From the NCBI RefSeq assembly GCF_003944705.1, contig NZ_RWIS01000004.1, forward strand, positions 124,001 to 188,000: a stretch of DNA of 64,000 bases, in the 5' to 3' direction. The position numbers and the translations under genes were made by a program. The notes beneath the pieces were generated by a model. It saw nothing but the letters and a program-made list of their open reading frames with translations. It made no database searches and was not told where the DNA came from. The DNA comes from Hymenobacter metallilatus. Its GTDB lineage: Bacteria > Bacteroidota > Bacteroidia > Cytophagales > Hymenobacteraceae. Of the stretch, positions 25,141-33,956 are shown piece after piece (the stretch's first letter is position 1; each line of letters starts with the position of its first letter).

Positions 25141-25837
25141 GCGCAAGACAGTATACCAGTACAAGAAATCCGGCCAGCGTGAGCAGCCAGGACCAGGGAA
25201 ACCGGCGCGCGGAGCGCCCATTGGGCGGCAGTAAGGGGGGCTGCCCGTTCAGCACCGCATCCGAAATAATGCCCCGGCGGCGCAGCTCAAAAAAGCAGCG
25301 GGCCGTAGCCGCCGCGTCGGTTGCGGCATCGTGCAGGCGCTCCATGGGCTCGGCAAACAACAGCTCGTGCAGCTCGTGCAGGCGCAATGGGCGGCCGGGC
25401 GCCTCGGGGCGGACCGTGCGGCTCACCTGCATGGTGCAAAACTGTGGCAGCCCGGGCAAGGGGTTAGGCAGCCCGGCCCGCAGCAGAGCGGCTCCGGTTA
25501 CGTGAAAATCCAGCTGCAGAAAGTGGCCGATTATTCGGGGACGGTACAGCTCCACGTCAGCCAGCAGGCGGCGCAGCGCGGCGGCTGGCTCCTGCCCCTG
25601 CGCCGCCAGAAACTCCGCCGTCAGGCCGTGAATAGCTATTGACTGCTTTGTCAGGCGGCCGGCGGGCACCTGCAGGTAGGCCTGCTCGGCTTTCAGCAGC
25701 TGGCCTGCCGGGGTGTATATTTCCCAGGCCAGCTGCGCAATGTTAGGCCACTCCCATTCCTCGGCATACGGGCGGTGCCAGCGGGCCGGCAGGCCCGTGG
25801 TTTCGGTGTCAATAAAGAGCAGATACTGCTGGGGCAT
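25133..25837 (-). CDS. DnaQ-like 3'-5' exonuclease with C-terminal membrane anchor
   Basis: This is a 234-residue protein with a DEDD exonuclease domain. Exo I is FIDTETTGLPARW, Exo II is IIGHFLQLDFHVTGAALL, and Exo III is HDAATDAAATARCF. After residue ~210 the chain ends in a basic then hydrophobic stretch (RRFPWSWLLTLAGFLVLVYC) that looks like a single membrane helix, unusual for this family. It overlaps the DUF294 gene, an association I recall from many bacteria where a CBS-DUF294 protein and a DnaQ-type exonuclease are linked. It is 9 bases from the LacI gene, suggesting one transcript. Confidence 0.83.
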   Translation of the reverse strand: MPQQYLLFIDTETTGLPARWHRPYAEEWEWPNIAQLAWEIYTPAGQLLKAEQAYLQVPAGRLTKQSIAIHGLTAEFLAAQGQEPAAALRRLLADVELYRPRIIGHFLQLDFHVTGAALLRAGLPNPLPGLPQFCTMQVSRTVRPEAPGRPLRLHELHELLFAEPMERLHDAATDAAATARCFFELRRRGIISDAVLNGQPPLLPPNGRSARRFPWSWLLTLAGFLVLVYCLAHG

Positions 25838-25846
25838 GGGTGTAGG

Positions 25847-26953
25847 CTAGCGGGCGGCAGCTTTGGCGGCGCGCCTGCTGGCCGGGGCCGCCGGCTTCGC
25901 CTCCCGTACCGACGAGTTTCTGGTCAGCAACTCGGGGCGCAGCACAATTTGCCGGGGCGTAAAGGCGGTACCGTGGGCCTCAATCAGCTCCAGCAGCAGG
26001 CGCACCGTAGCCTGCCCCATTTCCTCGCAGCGCTGGTCGATGGTGGTGATGGTAGGCTCGGTAATAACAGTAAAGGCCTCATTACTGAACCCGGTAATGG
26101 CCACATCGGCGGGCACCTGTACGCCCTGGCGCTGAGCTTCCTGCATGGCGCCCAGGGCGCAGTAGTCGCCGGCCGAAAAAACGGCATCGGGTGGGTTGGG
26201 CAGGGCCAGCCAGGTACGCATTGCTTCCGCGCCTTCAGGCTGGGTCATGTCGGTAAACACAATCAGTTCCTCTTCCACGGGCAGGCCGGCTTCCCGCAGG
26301 CCCTCCAGGTAGCCCCGGTAGCGGTTTTTATAGATGGTAAGGTGCTGCGGCCCGGCCAGGTGGGCAATGCGGCGGCAGCCCTGGGCCACCAGGTGGCGGG
26401 TAGAAATCAGGGCCCCTTCCTGGTCGTCGAGCACAACGGCATTCACGTCCTCGCCCTCCATGCTACGGTCGAAGAACACCAGCGGCAGTCCCCGGCTTTG
26501 TACTTTCTCGAAGTGCCGGTAGCTGGTGGTCGTGCGCGACAAGGACACCATGATGCCGGCCACCTGGGCGCTGAGCAAGGCCTCAATGTTGCGCCGCTCC
26601 TGGGCGGCATCCTCGTGCGACTGGCAGATGATGACGTTATAGCCGGCTTTGCTGGCGGCCGTTTCAATGCCATGCACCACCGATGGGAAGAACCGGCCTT
26701 CTATGTAAGGTACAATAATGCCCAGCAGCTTGCTCTTGCCTTTGCGCAGAGCTGAGGCCAGCCGGTTAGGCTGATAGTTATATTTCTTGGCCAGCTTCAG
26801 TACCTTTGATTTCATTTCCGGCCCAATACTGTAATGGTCGCTGAGGGCCCGCGAAATGGTAGTCATGGACACGCCCAGTTCCCGGGCCAGGTCGGCCATA
26901 GAGACGGGCGTGTTGGAGGTGGGAGCAGCGGAGGTTTTCTTACGAGAAGCCAT
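25847..26953 (-). CDS. LacI-family transcriptional regulator, probable arabinose-locus regulator
   Basis: The 368-residue protein starts at ATG 26953. Helix-turn-helix residues about 15-40 read SMADLARELGVSMTTISRAL, followed by the hinge YNYQPNRLASALRKGKSKLL. The periplasmic-binding-protein-like sensor domain follows. The tail is basic (KPAAPASRRAAKAAAR). It is divergent from the GH51-GH43-GH43 run, and two copies of its presumed operator lie between them. One, with the symmetric core ACACAATGCTTTGTGT, sits 13 bases before its own start, implying autoregulation. By analogy with AraR/LacI systems it should be a repressor relieved by an arabinose-derived ligand; that is inference. The 45 extra upstream codons in the frame are rejected. 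Confidence 0.9.
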   Translation of the reverse strand: MASRKKTSAAPTSNTPVSMADLARELGVSMTTISRALSDHYSIGPEMKSKVLKLAKKYNYQPNRLASALRKGKSKLLGIIVPYIEGRFFPSVVHGIETAASKAGYNVIICQSHEDAAQERRNIEALLSAQVAGIMVSLSRTTTSYRHFEKVQSRGLPLVFFDRSMEGEDVNAVVLDDQEGALISTRHLVAQGCRRIAHLAGPQHLTIYKNRYRGYLEGLREAGLPVEEELIVFTDMTQPEGAEAMRTWLALPNPPDAVFSAGDYCALGAMQEAQRQGVQVPADVAITGFSNEAFTVITEPTITTIDQRCEEMGQATVRLLLELIEAHGTAFTPRQIVLRPELLTRNSSVREAKPAAPASRRAAKAAAR

Positions 26954-26965
26954 AGAAGAGGCAAT

Positions 26966-26981
26966 ACACAATGCTTTGTGT
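26966..26981. promoter_or_regulatory. LacI-family operator, autoregulatory site
   Basis: ACACAATGCTTTGTGT is almost symmetrical (ACACAA / TTGTGT) with the centre TGCT in place of TCGT. It lies 13 bases upstream of the regulator's start codon, where bound protein would block transcription or early elongation. Confidence 0.75.
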
Positions 26982-27237
26982 AAATAAGCAATTTTCTTTC
27001 GGGTATACTCCGCTTTTATCCGAGCAGCTGATACCACTCTGACGTGGTGCGGCCGTTGCAGCAGCAACTGTTGCCAGTATTAGCTACCGGTAGTAAAGAT
27101 ATAGCAATTTGCGGCACAAGCAGGCATTTTATTCTATGAACGGTTGCGTGACACCCCGGTCAGGCACAGCCCAGACCAGCAGATGCTGCCCCCGCGCTGC
27201 CCGGAGTTGATACGGAAAAATTAAATAGTGACTCCTT

Positions 27238-27253
27238 ACACAATCGTTTGTGC
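27238..27253. promoter_or_regulatory. LacI-family operator, site upstream of GH51 (27345)
   Basis: ACACAATCGTTTGTGC differs from site 1 only in the last base. A promoter-like TATACTTG follows at 27265-27272, so the operator would overlap the -33 region of the GH51-GH43 run. No other features were seen in the 26954-27344 gap. Confidence 0.75.
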
Positions 27254-27344
27254 AAATAAGTTATTATACTTGACCCATCATTAGCCCTTGCGGGACTCGC
27301 CGGGTGCCAGCTGCTCCACTACTGCTCATTCCAATTTCCTTCGT

Positions 27345-29444
27345 ATGCCCACGATTTTTCCCACCCGTGCCCTTTGCTGGGCAGCTTCCCTGGGCCTGAG
27401 TGGCTCCTTACTTACCACGTTACCGGCCCTGGCCCAGACGGCGCCCCTTGCCCTCACCGTGCAGGTAAATAAGCCCGGCGCACCCATTGCCAAAACCATG
27501 TACGGGCTGTTTTTCGAAGATATCAACTTCGCCGCCGACGGCGGGCTGTACCCGGAGCTGGTCAAGAACAAGTCGTTCGAGCTGGATGAGCACCTACTGG
27601 GCTGGCGCGGCATTCGGGGGGCGGCGGCCCTATCTACCTATACCGTTTCCAACCAGCAGCCCATCAGTGCCACCAACAACCACTTCCTGCGCCTGACAGC
27701 CGCCACGGCCAGCCCCGATGCCGGCTTCATTAATGAGGGGTTCCGGGGCATGGGCGTGAAACAGGGCGGCGAGTACACATTTTCGGTGTACCTGCGCAAG
27801 GGCGCGGGCGGCGTGAGCGGCCTGAACGTAACGCTGGAAGAAGGCGGTGCGGGAGCCGGCCCCGAAGCAGGGCCTTCGGGCAAAACCCTGGCCCAGGAAC
27901 GCATTACCGGCCTCACCACCGAGTGGAAAAAGTACAGCGTGGTGCTGAAATCGGCGGGCACGGCGGCCCGGGCGCGGCTAAAGCTGACGCTGGAAGGGGC
28001 CGGTACGCTGGACCTGGACGTGGTTTCGCTGTTCCCTAAAGATACCTACAAAAACCGGGAAAACGGCCTGCGCACCGACCTGGTGCAGCTGCTCAAGGAC
28101 ATGAACCCCGGCTTTCTGCGCTTCCCCGGAGGCTGCATCGTGGAGGGCCGCAACCTCACTGAGCGGTACCAGTGGAAGGAAACCATCGGCGACGTGGCCT
28201 CCCGGGTGCCGCTGGTAAACCGCTGGAATATGGAGTTCAAGCACCGCTCCACCCCCGACTACTACCAGTCGTTCGGGCTGGGCTTCTTCGAGTATTTCCA
28301 GCTTTCCGAGGACATTGGGGCCGAGCCCGTGCCGATTCTGAACGTGGGTATGGCCTGTCAGTTCAACTCGGCGGAGCTGGCCCCGATTGGCGGTACCGCT
28401 GCGGCCGGCCCCAACGCCGGCTCCCCCCACAACCACGAGGACGATGACCCCACGCTGGAAACCTTTATTCAGGATGCGCTGGATTTGATTGAGTTTGCCA
28501 ACGGCCCGGCCAGCAGCCCCTGGGGTGCCCGGCGCGTGGCCATGGGCCACGCCGCACCGTTCAACCTCAAGTACATCGGCATTGGCAACGAGCAGTGGGG
28601 CCCCCAGTACCTGGAGCGCTACGAGCCGTTTATGAAAGCCATTAAGGCCAAGTATCCTACCATTAATATCGTATCCAGCGCGGGCCCCAGCCCCGACGGG
28701 GAGTTGTTTGAGAAAGCCAGCAAGCGGCTGCGCGAGTTAAAGGCCGAGGTAATTGATGAGCATTACTACGCCAAGCCTGAGTGGTTCCGCCAGAACGTGG
28801 GCCGCTACGACAACTACCCTACCACCGGCACCAAAATTTTTGCCGGCGAGTACGCCGCCCAGAGCGTGGCCATCGGCAGCCCCGACAACAAAAACAGCTG
28901 GGACTGCGCCATTTCGGAGGCAGCTTTCATGACCGGCCTGGAGCGCAACGCCGATAAGGTGGTTATGGCCTCCTACGCCCCGCTTTTTGCCCACGTGGAT
29001 GCCTGGCAGTGGACCCCGGACATGATCTGGTTTGATAACCTGAAAGCTTACGGTACGCCCAACTACTACGTGCAGAAGATGTACTCCACCAACCCCGGCA
29101 CCACCATGCTGCCCGTGCAGCGCGCCGCCGGGGCCAAAAACGGCCAGGACAACCTCTTCAGCAGTGCCACCGCCGACGATAAAACGGGTGACATCCTTGT
29201 GAAGCTGGTGAACTACTCGCCTGAGGCCCGGCCCGTGACCATTGCCCTGCAGGGCGTGAAGAAGCTGGGTAAAGCCGGCCGCGCCACCGTACTGGCCAGC
29301 CCCGACCTGAACGCCGTGAACAGTCTGGAGCAGCCTATGAATGTGGCGCCCAAAGAAGAATCCTTCCAGATTTCTTCCCCGAACGTCACCTATACCCTGG
29401 CCCCGAACTCCTTCACGGTGCTGCGGATTCCCGGCAAACGCTAA
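27345..29444 (+). CDS. alpha-L-arabinofuranosidase, GH51 with carbohydrate-binding region
   Basis: The 699-residue enzyme is secreted (signal peptide ending LPALAQT). After the opening GH51 strand KTMYGLFFEDINFAADGGLY there is a ~150-residue beta-sandwich (about 95-230) of CBM4_9 type. The catalytic domain follows: LRFPGGCIVEG, acid/base Glu416 in GIGNEQWGPQYLE, nucleophile Glu502 in FAGEYAAQSV. A C-terminal beta domain ends it. It removes arabinofuranose from arabinan or arabinoxylan. It is the first gene of a run with two GH43 enzymes (15 and 59 bases apart). ATG 27345 is chosen because it begins the signal peptide. Confidence 0.93.
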   Translation: MPTIFPTRALCWAASLGLSGSLLTTLPALAQTAPLALTVQVNKPGAPIAKTMYGLFFEDINFAADGGLYPELVKNKSFELDEHLLGWRGIRGAAALSTYTVSNQQPISATNNHFLRLTAATASPDAGFINEGFRGMGVKQGGEYTFSVYLRKGAGGVSGLNVTLEEGGAGAGPEAGPSGKTLAQERITGLTTEWKKYSVVLKSAGTAARARLKLTLEGAGTLDLDVVSLFPKDTYKNRENGLRTDLVQLLKDMNPGFLRFPGGCIVEGRNLTERYQWKETIGDVASRVPLVNRWNMEFKHRSTPDYYQSFGLGFFEYFQLSEDIGAEPVPILNVGMACQFNSAELAPIGGTAAAGPNAGSPHNHEDDDPTLETFIQDALDLIEFANGPASSPWGARRVAMGHAAPFNLKYIGIGNEQWGPQYLERYEPFMKAIKAKYPTINIVSSAGPSPDGELFEKASKRLRELKAEVIDEHYYAKPEWFRQNVGRYDNYPTTGTKIFAGEYAAQSVAIGSPDNKNSWDCAISEAAFMTGLERNADKVVMASYAPLFAHVDAWQWTPDMIWFDNLKAYGTPNYYVQKMYSTNPGTTMLPVQRAAGAKNGQDNLFSSATADDKTGDILVKLVNYSPEARPVTIALQGVKKLGKAGRATVLASPDLNAVNSLEQPMNVAPKEESFQISSPNVTYTLAPNSFTVLRIPGKR

Positions 29445-29459
29445 GCGACAGACAGACCC

Positions 29460-30434
29460 ATGAAAAACGCTCCGCTTATTGGGTGGGTAGCTGGTTTGTT
29501 GCTGGCTGCCCCCAGGCTGGTGCTGGGCCAGGCGGCTCCGGTGCCCGTAGCCGGCAACCCCATCATCAAAGATAAGTACACCGCCGACCCCAGTGCCCTG
29601 GTACACAAGGGCACCGTGTACCTCTATGCCGGCCACGACGAGGCTCCGGCGCCTGAGCAGCGCTACGTGATGCATGAGTGGCTATGCTATTCTTCCCAGG
29701 ACATGGTGCACTGGCAGGAGCACCCCTCCCCCCTGAACGTGAAAGCCTTTGCCTGGGCCAAGGACGATGCCTGGGCCTCGCAGGTGATTGAGCGCAATGG
29801 CAAGTTCTACTGGTACGCGGCCGTGGAGCACGGCTCTATTCCGGGCAAAAGCATCGGCGTGGCCGTGGCGGATAGTCCCACGGGGCCGTTCAGGGACGCT
29901 CGGGGCTCAGCCCTGATTACCAACAACATGACCGAGAGTAAGATCAGCTGGGATGATATTGACCCCACGGTTTTCATCGACAGCAAGGGCCAAGCCTACC
30001 TGTACTGGGGCAACACCAACTGCTACTGGGCTAAGCTGAAACCCAACATGACGGAGCTGGACGGCCCCATCAACAAAGTACCCAACCTGCCTGGCTTTAC
30101 GGAAGCGCCCTGGGTGCACCAGCACAACGGCTGGTACTACCTCAGCTACGCCTACCAGTTTCCTGAAAAACTAGCCTACGCCATGAGCCGCAGTATTGAA
30201 GGGCCCTGGGAGTTCAAAGGGCTGCTGAATGAGGTAGCCGGCAACTCCAATACCAACCATCAGGCCATCATCGACTTCAAAGGGCAGTCGTATTTCATCT
30301 ACCACAACGGCAGCATCCCCACCGATGGGGGCAGCTTCCGCCGCTCCGTCTGCGTGGATTACCTGTACTACAACAAGGACGGCACCATCAGACGGGTGCA
30401 GATGACCACGGAAGGCGTGCAACCCGCCCGCTAG
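29460..30434 (+). CDS. glycoside hydrolase family 43 (xylosidase/arabinofuranosidase)
   Basis: The 324-residue secreted enzyme (signal peptide ending VLGQAAPV) has a single five-bladed GH43 propeller. The catalytic base is in KYTADPSALV, the pKa-modulating Asp in DDIDPTVFID, and the acid Glu in GFTEAPWVHQHNG. No accessory domain is present. Closest in feel to bacterial GH43 beta-xylosidase / arabinofuranosidase enzymes; the specificity within these is uncertain. It starts 15 bases after the GH51 stop, so it is operonic with it. Confidence 0.9.
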   Translation: MKNAPLIGWVAGLLLAAPRLVLGQAAPVPVAGNPIIKDKYTADPSALVHKGTVYLYAGHDEAPAPEQRYVMHEWLCYSSQDMVHWQEHPSPLNVKAFAWAKDDAWASQVIERNGKFYWYAAVEHGSIPGKSIGVAVADSPTGPFRDARGSALITNNMTESKISWDDIDPTVFIDSKGQAYLYWGNTNCYWAKLKPNMTELDGPINKVPNLPGFTEAPWVHQHNGWYYLSYAYQFPEKLAYAMSRSIEGPWEFKGLLNEVAGNSNTNHQAIIDFKGQSYFIYHNGSIPTDGGSFRRSVCVDYLYYNKDGTIRRVQMTTEGVQPAR

Positions 30435-30481
30435 AAGCCAACCCCGGCAACTTAGCCACGGACGGGTTTTCCTTTGCCTTA

Positions 30482-30497
30482 ACACAATCGATAATGT
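30482..30497. promoter_or_regulatory. LacI-family operator overlapping the start codon of the second GH43 gene
   Basis: The core ACACAATCGATAATGT has a perfect left half and a degenerate right half. The ATG of the gene at 30494 lies inside the right half. Flanking AA/TTTT is AT-rich. Confidence 0.65.
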
Positions 30498-31489
30498 TTT
30501 TATCAGCCTTCAAACTACACTGCGGGGCCCTGCTGCTTGGGGGAAGCCTGGCTGCTCAGGCCCAGAACATGCCGGCCCGTATTCCGGCCCACGACCCGGT
30601 GATGGCGCAGCAGAATGGCACCTATTACATGTTCTGCACCGGCAACGGCATTGCGGTGTGGTCGTCGAAGGACCGCCGGAACTGGCAGCCGGAAAAGGCC
30701 GTGTTTGCTGCCGCGCCGGCCTGGGCCGTGCAGGCCATTCCGGGCTTCAAGGGCCACATCTGGGCGCCCGATATTTCCTTTCATAACGGCACATACTACC
30801 TGTTTTACTCGGTTTCGGCTTTTGGCAAAAACACCTCCGCCATCGGACTGGCCACCAATAACACCCTCGACCCCACGGCCAAGGACTTCCACTGGACCGA
30901 CCACGGCCGGGTGCTGCAGTCGGTGCCGGGGCGGGATATGTGGAATGCCATTGACCCCAACCTGATCCGGGACGAAGCGGGCCGCCCCTGGCTTGCCTTC
31001 GGCTCTTTCTGGGAGGGCATCAAGCTGGTGCAGCTTCGCCCCGACCTGACGGCCCCGGCCCAGCCGGAGCAGTGGCGTACCCTAGCCCGCCGCCCCCGCG
31101 CCCCCCAGCTCAACGACTCCTTGCCCGGCGACGGGGCCATTGAAGCACCGTTCATCTTCCGCAAAAACGGCTACTACTACCTGTTCACCTCCTTTGACTA
31201 CTGCTGCCGGGGGCCGCAGAGCACCTACAAGATCATGGTGGGCCGCTCCAAAGCTATAACGGGCCCCTACGTGGATAAAGCCGGCGTGGCGCTGGAGCAG
31301 GGCGGCGGCACGCAGGTGCTGGCCGGCGACAAAAACTGGTTCGGGCTAGGACACAACTCGGTATATACCTTCGATAACGCCGATTACCTCGTGTTTCACG
31401 GCTACGACGCCGCCGACCAGGGCCGACCTAAGCTGCGCCTCGAACCCTTGGCCTGGGATGCGGCGGGCTGGCCGGTAGTGCGGCCTTAA
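30494..31489 (+). CDS. arabinan endo-1,5-alpha-L-arabinosidase, GH43
   Basis: The 331-residue protein carries a signal peptide (LGGSLAAQAQ). The GH43 catalytic residues are in IPAHDPVMAQQNG, WNAIDPNLIRDE and GAIEAPFIFRKNG. The motif SFDYCCRGPQSTYKIMVGRS is a strong mark of endo-arabinanases (subfamily with two Cys), as is GHNSVYTFDNADYLVFHGYD. It cleaves the arabinan backbone to oligosaccharides that the GH51/GH43 neighbours finish. Length fits single-domain AbnA-like proteins. An operator overlaps its start, so it may have its own repression as well as reading from upstream. Confidence 0.92.
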   Translation: MFLSAFKLHCGALLLGGSLAAQAQNMPARIPAHDPVMAQQNGTYYMFCTGNGIAVWSSKDRRNWQPEKAVFAAAPAWAVQAIPGFKGHIWAPDISFHNGTYYLFYSVSAFGKNTSAIGLATNNTLDPTAKDFHWTDHGRVLQSVPGRDMWNAIDPNLIRDEAGRPWLAFGSFWEGIKLVQLRPDLTAPAQPEQWRTLARRPRAPQLNDSLPGDGAIEAPFIFRKNGYYYLFTSFDYCCRGPQSTYKIMVGRSKAITGPYVDKAGVALEQGGGTQVLAGDKNWFGLGHNSVYTFDNADYLVFHGYDAADQGRPKLRLEPLAWDAAGWPVVRP

Positions 31490-31536
31490 ACCTGCCGGGA
31501 ATCACCTCTCCGTAATTTCCGAACCTCCCGGCTACC

Positions 31537-31560
31537 GGTACCGATTACGGTCCTTTTTTT
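31537..31560 (+). terminator. intrinsic terminator after the GH43 genes
   Basis: A stem GGTACCG / CGGTCC with one bulged T and a loop of ATTA is followed by a run of seven T. It separates the GH51-GH43-GH43 transcript from the transketolase gene. Confidence 0.7.
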
Positions 31561-31648
31561 CTGATGGCGGGCTTGCCGGGTAGTCCCTAAAGCACCTACT
31601 TCACAGCGCAACGCCCCGTTTTCTTCTTCCTTTTTTGCTTGTCTTGCC

Positions 31649-33700
31649 GTGACCAAACCTGCCAATTCCCTCGCTCAACAAAGCGTTAACACCATCCGCC
31701 TGCTGTCGGTGGATATGGTGCAGGCCGCCAACTCCGGCCACCCCGGCCTGCCCCTGGGCGCGGCTCCCATGGCCTACGTGCTGTTTTCCCGCATTCTGCG
31801 CTTCAACCCCCAGGACCCCAAGTGGCCCAACCGGGACCGGTTTGTGCTGTCGGCGGGCCACGGCTCGGCCCTGCTGTACAGCCTGCTGCACCTGTACGGC
31901 TACGAGTTGTCCCTGGAGGATCTGAAGGCGTTTCGCCAGCTGCACTCCAAAACCCCCGGCCACCCCGAGTCGAACCTGACGCCGGGCGTGGAAGTAACCA
32001 CGGGGCCGCTGGGCCAGGGCTTCGCCAACGGGGTGGGCATGGCCATGGCCGAGGCTCACCTGGCGGCCGTGTACAACCGGCCCGGGCACACGCTGCAGGA
32101 CCACTTCACCTACGCCCTTGTAAGCGACGGGGACCTGATGGAAGGCGTGGCCGCCGAAGCCGCCTCCCTGGCCGGTCACCTCAAGCTGGGCAAGCTCATC
32201 TACCTCTACGACGACAACGACATCTGCCTCGACGGGCCCACCAACCTCTCCTACACCGAGGATGCGCTGGCCCGCTTTGAGGCCTACGGCTGGCACACCC
32301 AGCGCGTGCCGGACGGCAATGACCTCGACGCCATTGAAGCCGCCATCCGAGCGGCCCAGCAGGAAACCGGGCGGCCTTCCCTGATTTCCGTTAAGACGAT
32401 TATTGGCTACGGCAGCCCCCAGGAAGGCACCAGCAAGGTACACGGCTCCCCGTTGGGCCCCGACAACCTGAAAAAAGCCAAGGAATTCTTCGGCTTCGAC
32501 CCCGAGGCTACGTTTGTGGTGCCCGAGCAGGTGCGTGCCCATTTGGCCGAAGCCGGCCAGCGCGGAGCAGCACTGCAGGCCCAGTGGCAACGGCAAACCG
32601 AGGCGTACCAGCAGGAGTTTGGAGCAGAGTGGGAACTGTTCCAGGCTTCGTTTGCGGGTGAGCTGCCCGCAGGCTGGGACGCCTCCCTGCCCGTTTTTAC
32701 CGCCGCCGACGGCGCCCTGGCCACCCGCCAGGCTTCCGGCAAAGCCCTGAAGGCGCTGAAAAAGAGTGTGCCCTACCTGTTTGGGGGCTCTGCCGATTTG
32801 GCCAGCTCCAACGAAATGCCCACCAGCGGGGACGTGAGCTTCCAGCCGGGCAGCTACGAGCACAACAATGTGTGGTTTGGGGTGCGGGAGCACGCCATGG
32901 GCGGGGCCATGAATGGCCTGGCCCACCACGGCGGGGTGCGGCCCTACGGCGGCACCTTCCTCACCTTCTCCGACTACATGCGCGGGGCCATCCGCCTTAC
33001 GGCCCTGGCCGAGTCCAGCGCCACGTTCGTGTTTACCCACGACAGCATTGGGCTGGGTGAGGACGGCCCTACGCACCAGCCGGTGGAGCAGGTAGCCGCG
33101 TTGCGCACTATTCCCAACATCATTGTGCTGCGCCCCGCCGACGCCAACGAAACAGTGGAAGCCTGGCGCGTGGCCCTTACCAAGCCCAAAAGCCCGGTGG
33201 TGCTCATCCTGTCGCGCCAGAAGCTGCCGGTGCTCGACCAGAGCCAGTTTGGCTCAGCCCGGGAGGGTGTAGCCAAAGGGGCCTACATCCTGCGCGAAGC
33301 CGAAAGCGGCCAGCCGGAACTACTTCTATTAGCCACCGGCTCAGAGGTTTCCCTGGCGCTGCAGGCCCAGGAGGCGTTGCAGCAGCAGGGCGTGGCGGCC
33401 CGGGTGGTGAGCATGCCCAGCTGGGAGCTGTTTGAGCAGCAGCCCAAGGCCTACCAGCACCAGGTGCTGCCGCCCGCCGTGCGCAAGCGCGTGGCCATTG
33501 AGGCCGGCTCGCCCCTGGGCTGGCACAAATACGCCACCGACGAAGGCACCGTTATGGCCATGAACCGCTTCGGCGAATCGGGCCCCGGCGAGGCCGTGAT
33601 GGAGCTGTTTGGTTTCTCGGTGCAGAACGTGGTGAAGCAAGCCCGGTGGGTGCTGGCCGGTCAGCCGGAGGAAACGGAACCCAAGGAAATTCTGTCGTAG
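31649..33700 (+). CDS. tkt: transketolase
   Basis: The 683-residue enzyme starts at GTG 31649 ([20 protein letters not shown]). It transfers two-carbon units between pentose phosphates using thiamine diphosphate. Typical features: [17 protein letters not shown], the ThDP-binding [20 protein letters not shown], and [13 protein letters not shown]. The pyrimidine-domain [17 protein letters not shown] contains the catalytic glutamate region and histidines. Length is typical (about 660). Beside arabinose genes it would process xylulose-5-phosphate from the AraBDA route. A transaldolase gene follows. It is cytosolic and separated from the GH43 gene by a terminator. Confidence 0.96.
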   Translation: MTKPANSLAQQSVNTIRLLSVDMVQAANSGHPGLPLGAAPMAYVLFSRILRFNPQDPKWPNRDRFVLSAGHGSALLYSLLHLYGYELSLEDLKAFRQLHSKTPGHPESNLTPGVEVTTGPLGQGFANGVGMAMAEAHLAAVYNRPGHTLQDHFTYALVSDGDLMEGVAAEAASLAGHLKLGKLIYLYDDNDICLDGPTNLSYTEDALARFEAYGWHTQRVPDGNDLDAIEAAIRAAQQETGRPSLISVKTIIGYGSPQEGTSKVHGSPLGPDNLKKAKEFFGFDPEATFVVPEQVRAHLAEAGQRGAALQAQWQRQTEAYQQEFGAEWELFQASFAGELPAGWDASLPVFTAADGALATRQASGKALKALKKSVPYLFGGSADLASSNEMPTSGDVSFQPGSYEHNNVWFGVREHAMGGAMNGLAHHGGVRPYGGTFLTFSDYMRGAIRLTALAESSATFVFTHDSIGLGEDGPTHQPVEQVAALRTIPNIIVLRPADANETVEAWRVALTKPKSPVVLILSRQKLPVLDQSQFGSAREGVAKGAYILREAESGQPELLLLATGSEVSLALQAQEALQQQGVAARVVSMPSWELFEQQPKAYQHQVLPPAVRKRVAIEAGSPLGWHKYATDEGTVMAMNRFGESGPGEAVMELFGFSVQNVVKQARWVLAGQPEETEPKEILS

Positions 33701-33788
33701 ACCGTAAGTAGCTGCCGCGCGCCGCCTGTCATCCTGAGCGGAGCGAACGACCTTACCCCGGTTGGTTATGTATACCATAATCTCCCAC

Positions 33789-33887
33789 ACGTCATTCCGA
33801 GCTTGCCGAGGAATCTCGCCAGAGGGTAATCAAATTAGTTTGGCAAAGTCAGCACGCGAGATTCCTCGGCTCCGCTCGGAATGACGT
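33789..33887. repeat. GTCATTCCGAG inverted repeat between tkt and tal
   Basis: ACGTCATTCCGAGCTTGCCG, then AGGAATCTCGC (33789-33819), matches in reverse with GCGAGATTCCTCGG, then CTCCGCTCGGAATGACGT (33856-33887). Fragments with CATGCTGAG/CATCCTGAGC flank it on both sides. It is the same family as in 53781-54015 and 17283-17310. Nothing else was seen in the spacer. Confidence 0.75.
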
Positions 33888-33956
33888 GCAGGAGTACAAA
33901 GTCCTTCACAAGCTCAGCATGACGGCCTTTTGCTTTCATCTCATCACCCCTTCTAC

